Shown: positions 14,914 to 15,293 of the stretch, in pieces | How positions within the stretch are numbered: position 1 is the stretch's first letter | How the letters are laid out: each line of letters opens with the position of its first letter | Origin: Streptomyces katrae | GTDB taxonomy: Bacteria > Actinomycetota > Actinomycetes > Streptomycetales > Streptomycetaceae | Assembly: GCF_000966975.1 (NCBI RefSeq) | Contig: NZ_JZWV01000433.1 | Coordinates: 1 to 15,293, forward strand | Length of the DNA stretch: 15,293 bases | Direction: 5' to 3' | Notes under the pieces: generated by a model | Told to the model about the DNA's origin: nothing | The model's database searches: none | The model's input: the letters and a program-made list of their open reading frames with translations, nothing else | Translations under genes and position numbers: made by a program

Positions 14914-15198
14914 TCATGCCGTCGTCGTCTCCGGGGCGGCCGCGGCTGCGCCCGCGGCCAGCTGGGCCTGGACGGCGGCCGCCAGCTGCTCCACCGTCCG
15001 GTGGTCGAAGATCAGCTGCATGGAGAGCCGCGTGCCGACCGCACGGCCGAGCCGTGCCATGACCTTGGACGCGAGCAGGGAGTGCCCGCCCGTCTCGAAG
15101 AAGCTCTCGCTGTCGCTGAAGTCGGAGCGGCCGAGGACCTCGGCCCAGATGGCCCGTACCCGGTCGGTGAGTTCGCCCGGCGTCGTGTCGGTCTGCAT
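14914..15198 (-). CDS. Free-standing peptidyl carrier protein (PCP)
   Basis: A 94-residue carrier protein. IWAEVLGRSDFSDSESFF leads into ETGGHSLLASKVMARL, with phosphopantetheine attachment at Ser40, then FDHRTVEQLAAAV, the usual helix 3-4 region. The C-terminus is an Ala-rich tail ending in ETTTA. GAAAGAAG lies about 8-15 bases before the ATG. A discrete PCP suits trans-loading: the A-MT-A enzyme nearby has no carrier of its own, so this protein is a candidate acceptor. It may equally hold an amino acid while the TDO-like proteins oxidise it. The PPTase in this operon would convert it to the holo form. Confidence 0.93.
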   Translation of the reverse strand: MQTDTTPGELTDRVRAIWAEVLGRSDFSDSESFFETGGHSLLASKVMARLGRAVGTRLSMQLIFDHRTVEQLAAAVQAQLAAGAAAAAPETTTA

Positions 15199-15293
15199 CA
15201 GTGGCGCTTCTTTCTCGGCTCGTGCCGGGAGTCGTCGGTCGGGGGAGCGCCGCGCGCTGTCCGGAGCGCGGCGGGGTGTTGCTAGGTCGTCTC
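15199..15293. other. Spacer upstream of the PCP gene, with an 8-bp inverted repeat
   Basis: CGCCGCGC at 15248-15255 pairs perfectly with GCGCGGCG at 15266-15273 around a 10-base loop. A minus-strand TAG at 15282-15284 could end an upstream gene, but only a few bases are visible. There is no T-run after the hairpin and no clear -10/-35 pair, so I call neither terminator nor promoter. Confidence 0.35.

Noticed and set aside
14868..14917. A short ATG frame overlapping the PCP stop codon (ATGA)
   Set aside because: It ends after four codons and is not in frame with the MbtH-GNAT protein.
15248..15273. Hairpin upstream of the PCP gene as a transcription terminator
   Set aside because: Only 8 bp of stem in very GC-rich DNA and no T-run after it in either direction; such repeats arise by chance here.
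1..15293. In-frame TTA codons (bldA control)
   Set aside because: The few minus-strand TTA triplets I met by eye fall out of frame or at stop and spacer positions; a computed scan would be needed to be certain.
1..15293. Insertion sequences, CRISPR arrays, tRNA or rRNA genes
   Set aside because: No transposase motifs, spaced direct repeats or RNA gene signatures seen; coding density is near complete.

Overview
The window is very GC-rich, with G or C at nearly every third codon position, all genes on the minus strand, GTG starts and 1-4 base gene overlaps. This fits a high-GC actinomycete, most likely Streptomyces or a close relative. It is the middle of a hybrid non-ribosomal peptide synthetase / type I polyketide synthase (NRPS-PKS) cluster. 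There is no gene-free stretch over 300 bases and no plus-strand gene I believe in.

In transcription order (right to left) it encodes: a free-standing peptidyl carrier protein (PCP); an MbtH-like domain fused to a GNAT acetyltransferase; an A-T-C NRPS whose reading frame is broken by a 20-bp tandem duplication; a stand-alone adenylation enzyme interrupted by a methyltransferase (A-MT-A, TioN-like, with a cysteine-like pocket); an Sfp-type phosphopantetheinyl transferase; two tandem proteins of the tryptophan 2,3-dioxygenase (TDO) heme superfamily; a C-A-T-KS hybrid protein; and a PKS protein that starts with the KS-AT linker and a malonyl-type AT and runs off the left edge.

Inferred working: the PPTase arms the carrier domains and the MbtH domain supports the A domains. 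The A-MT-A enzyme probably activates cysteine and methylates it (S-methylation in the TioN precedent), loading a carrier in trans. The A-T-C and C-A-T proteins add two more amino acids, and KS plus AT add a malonate-derived C2 unit. The two TDO-like proteins probably oxidise an aromatic, perhaps Trp-derived, building block, free or carrier-bound. The product is not identifiable from this window.

Two points stand out. First, the tandem, divergent pair of TDO-fold proteins has complementary losses of catalytic features. Second, three reading-frame irregularities sit at short repeats: the exact 20-bp duplication, an imperfect 22/23-bp tandem duplication at the end of the T-C segment, and a G6 tract at the KS/AT junction. 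Undoing each restores a longer standard NRPS/PKS reading frame; for the second it also recreates an ATGA overlap with the next gene. They are either sequencing/assembly errors or real lesions, and this decides whether the cluster is intact.
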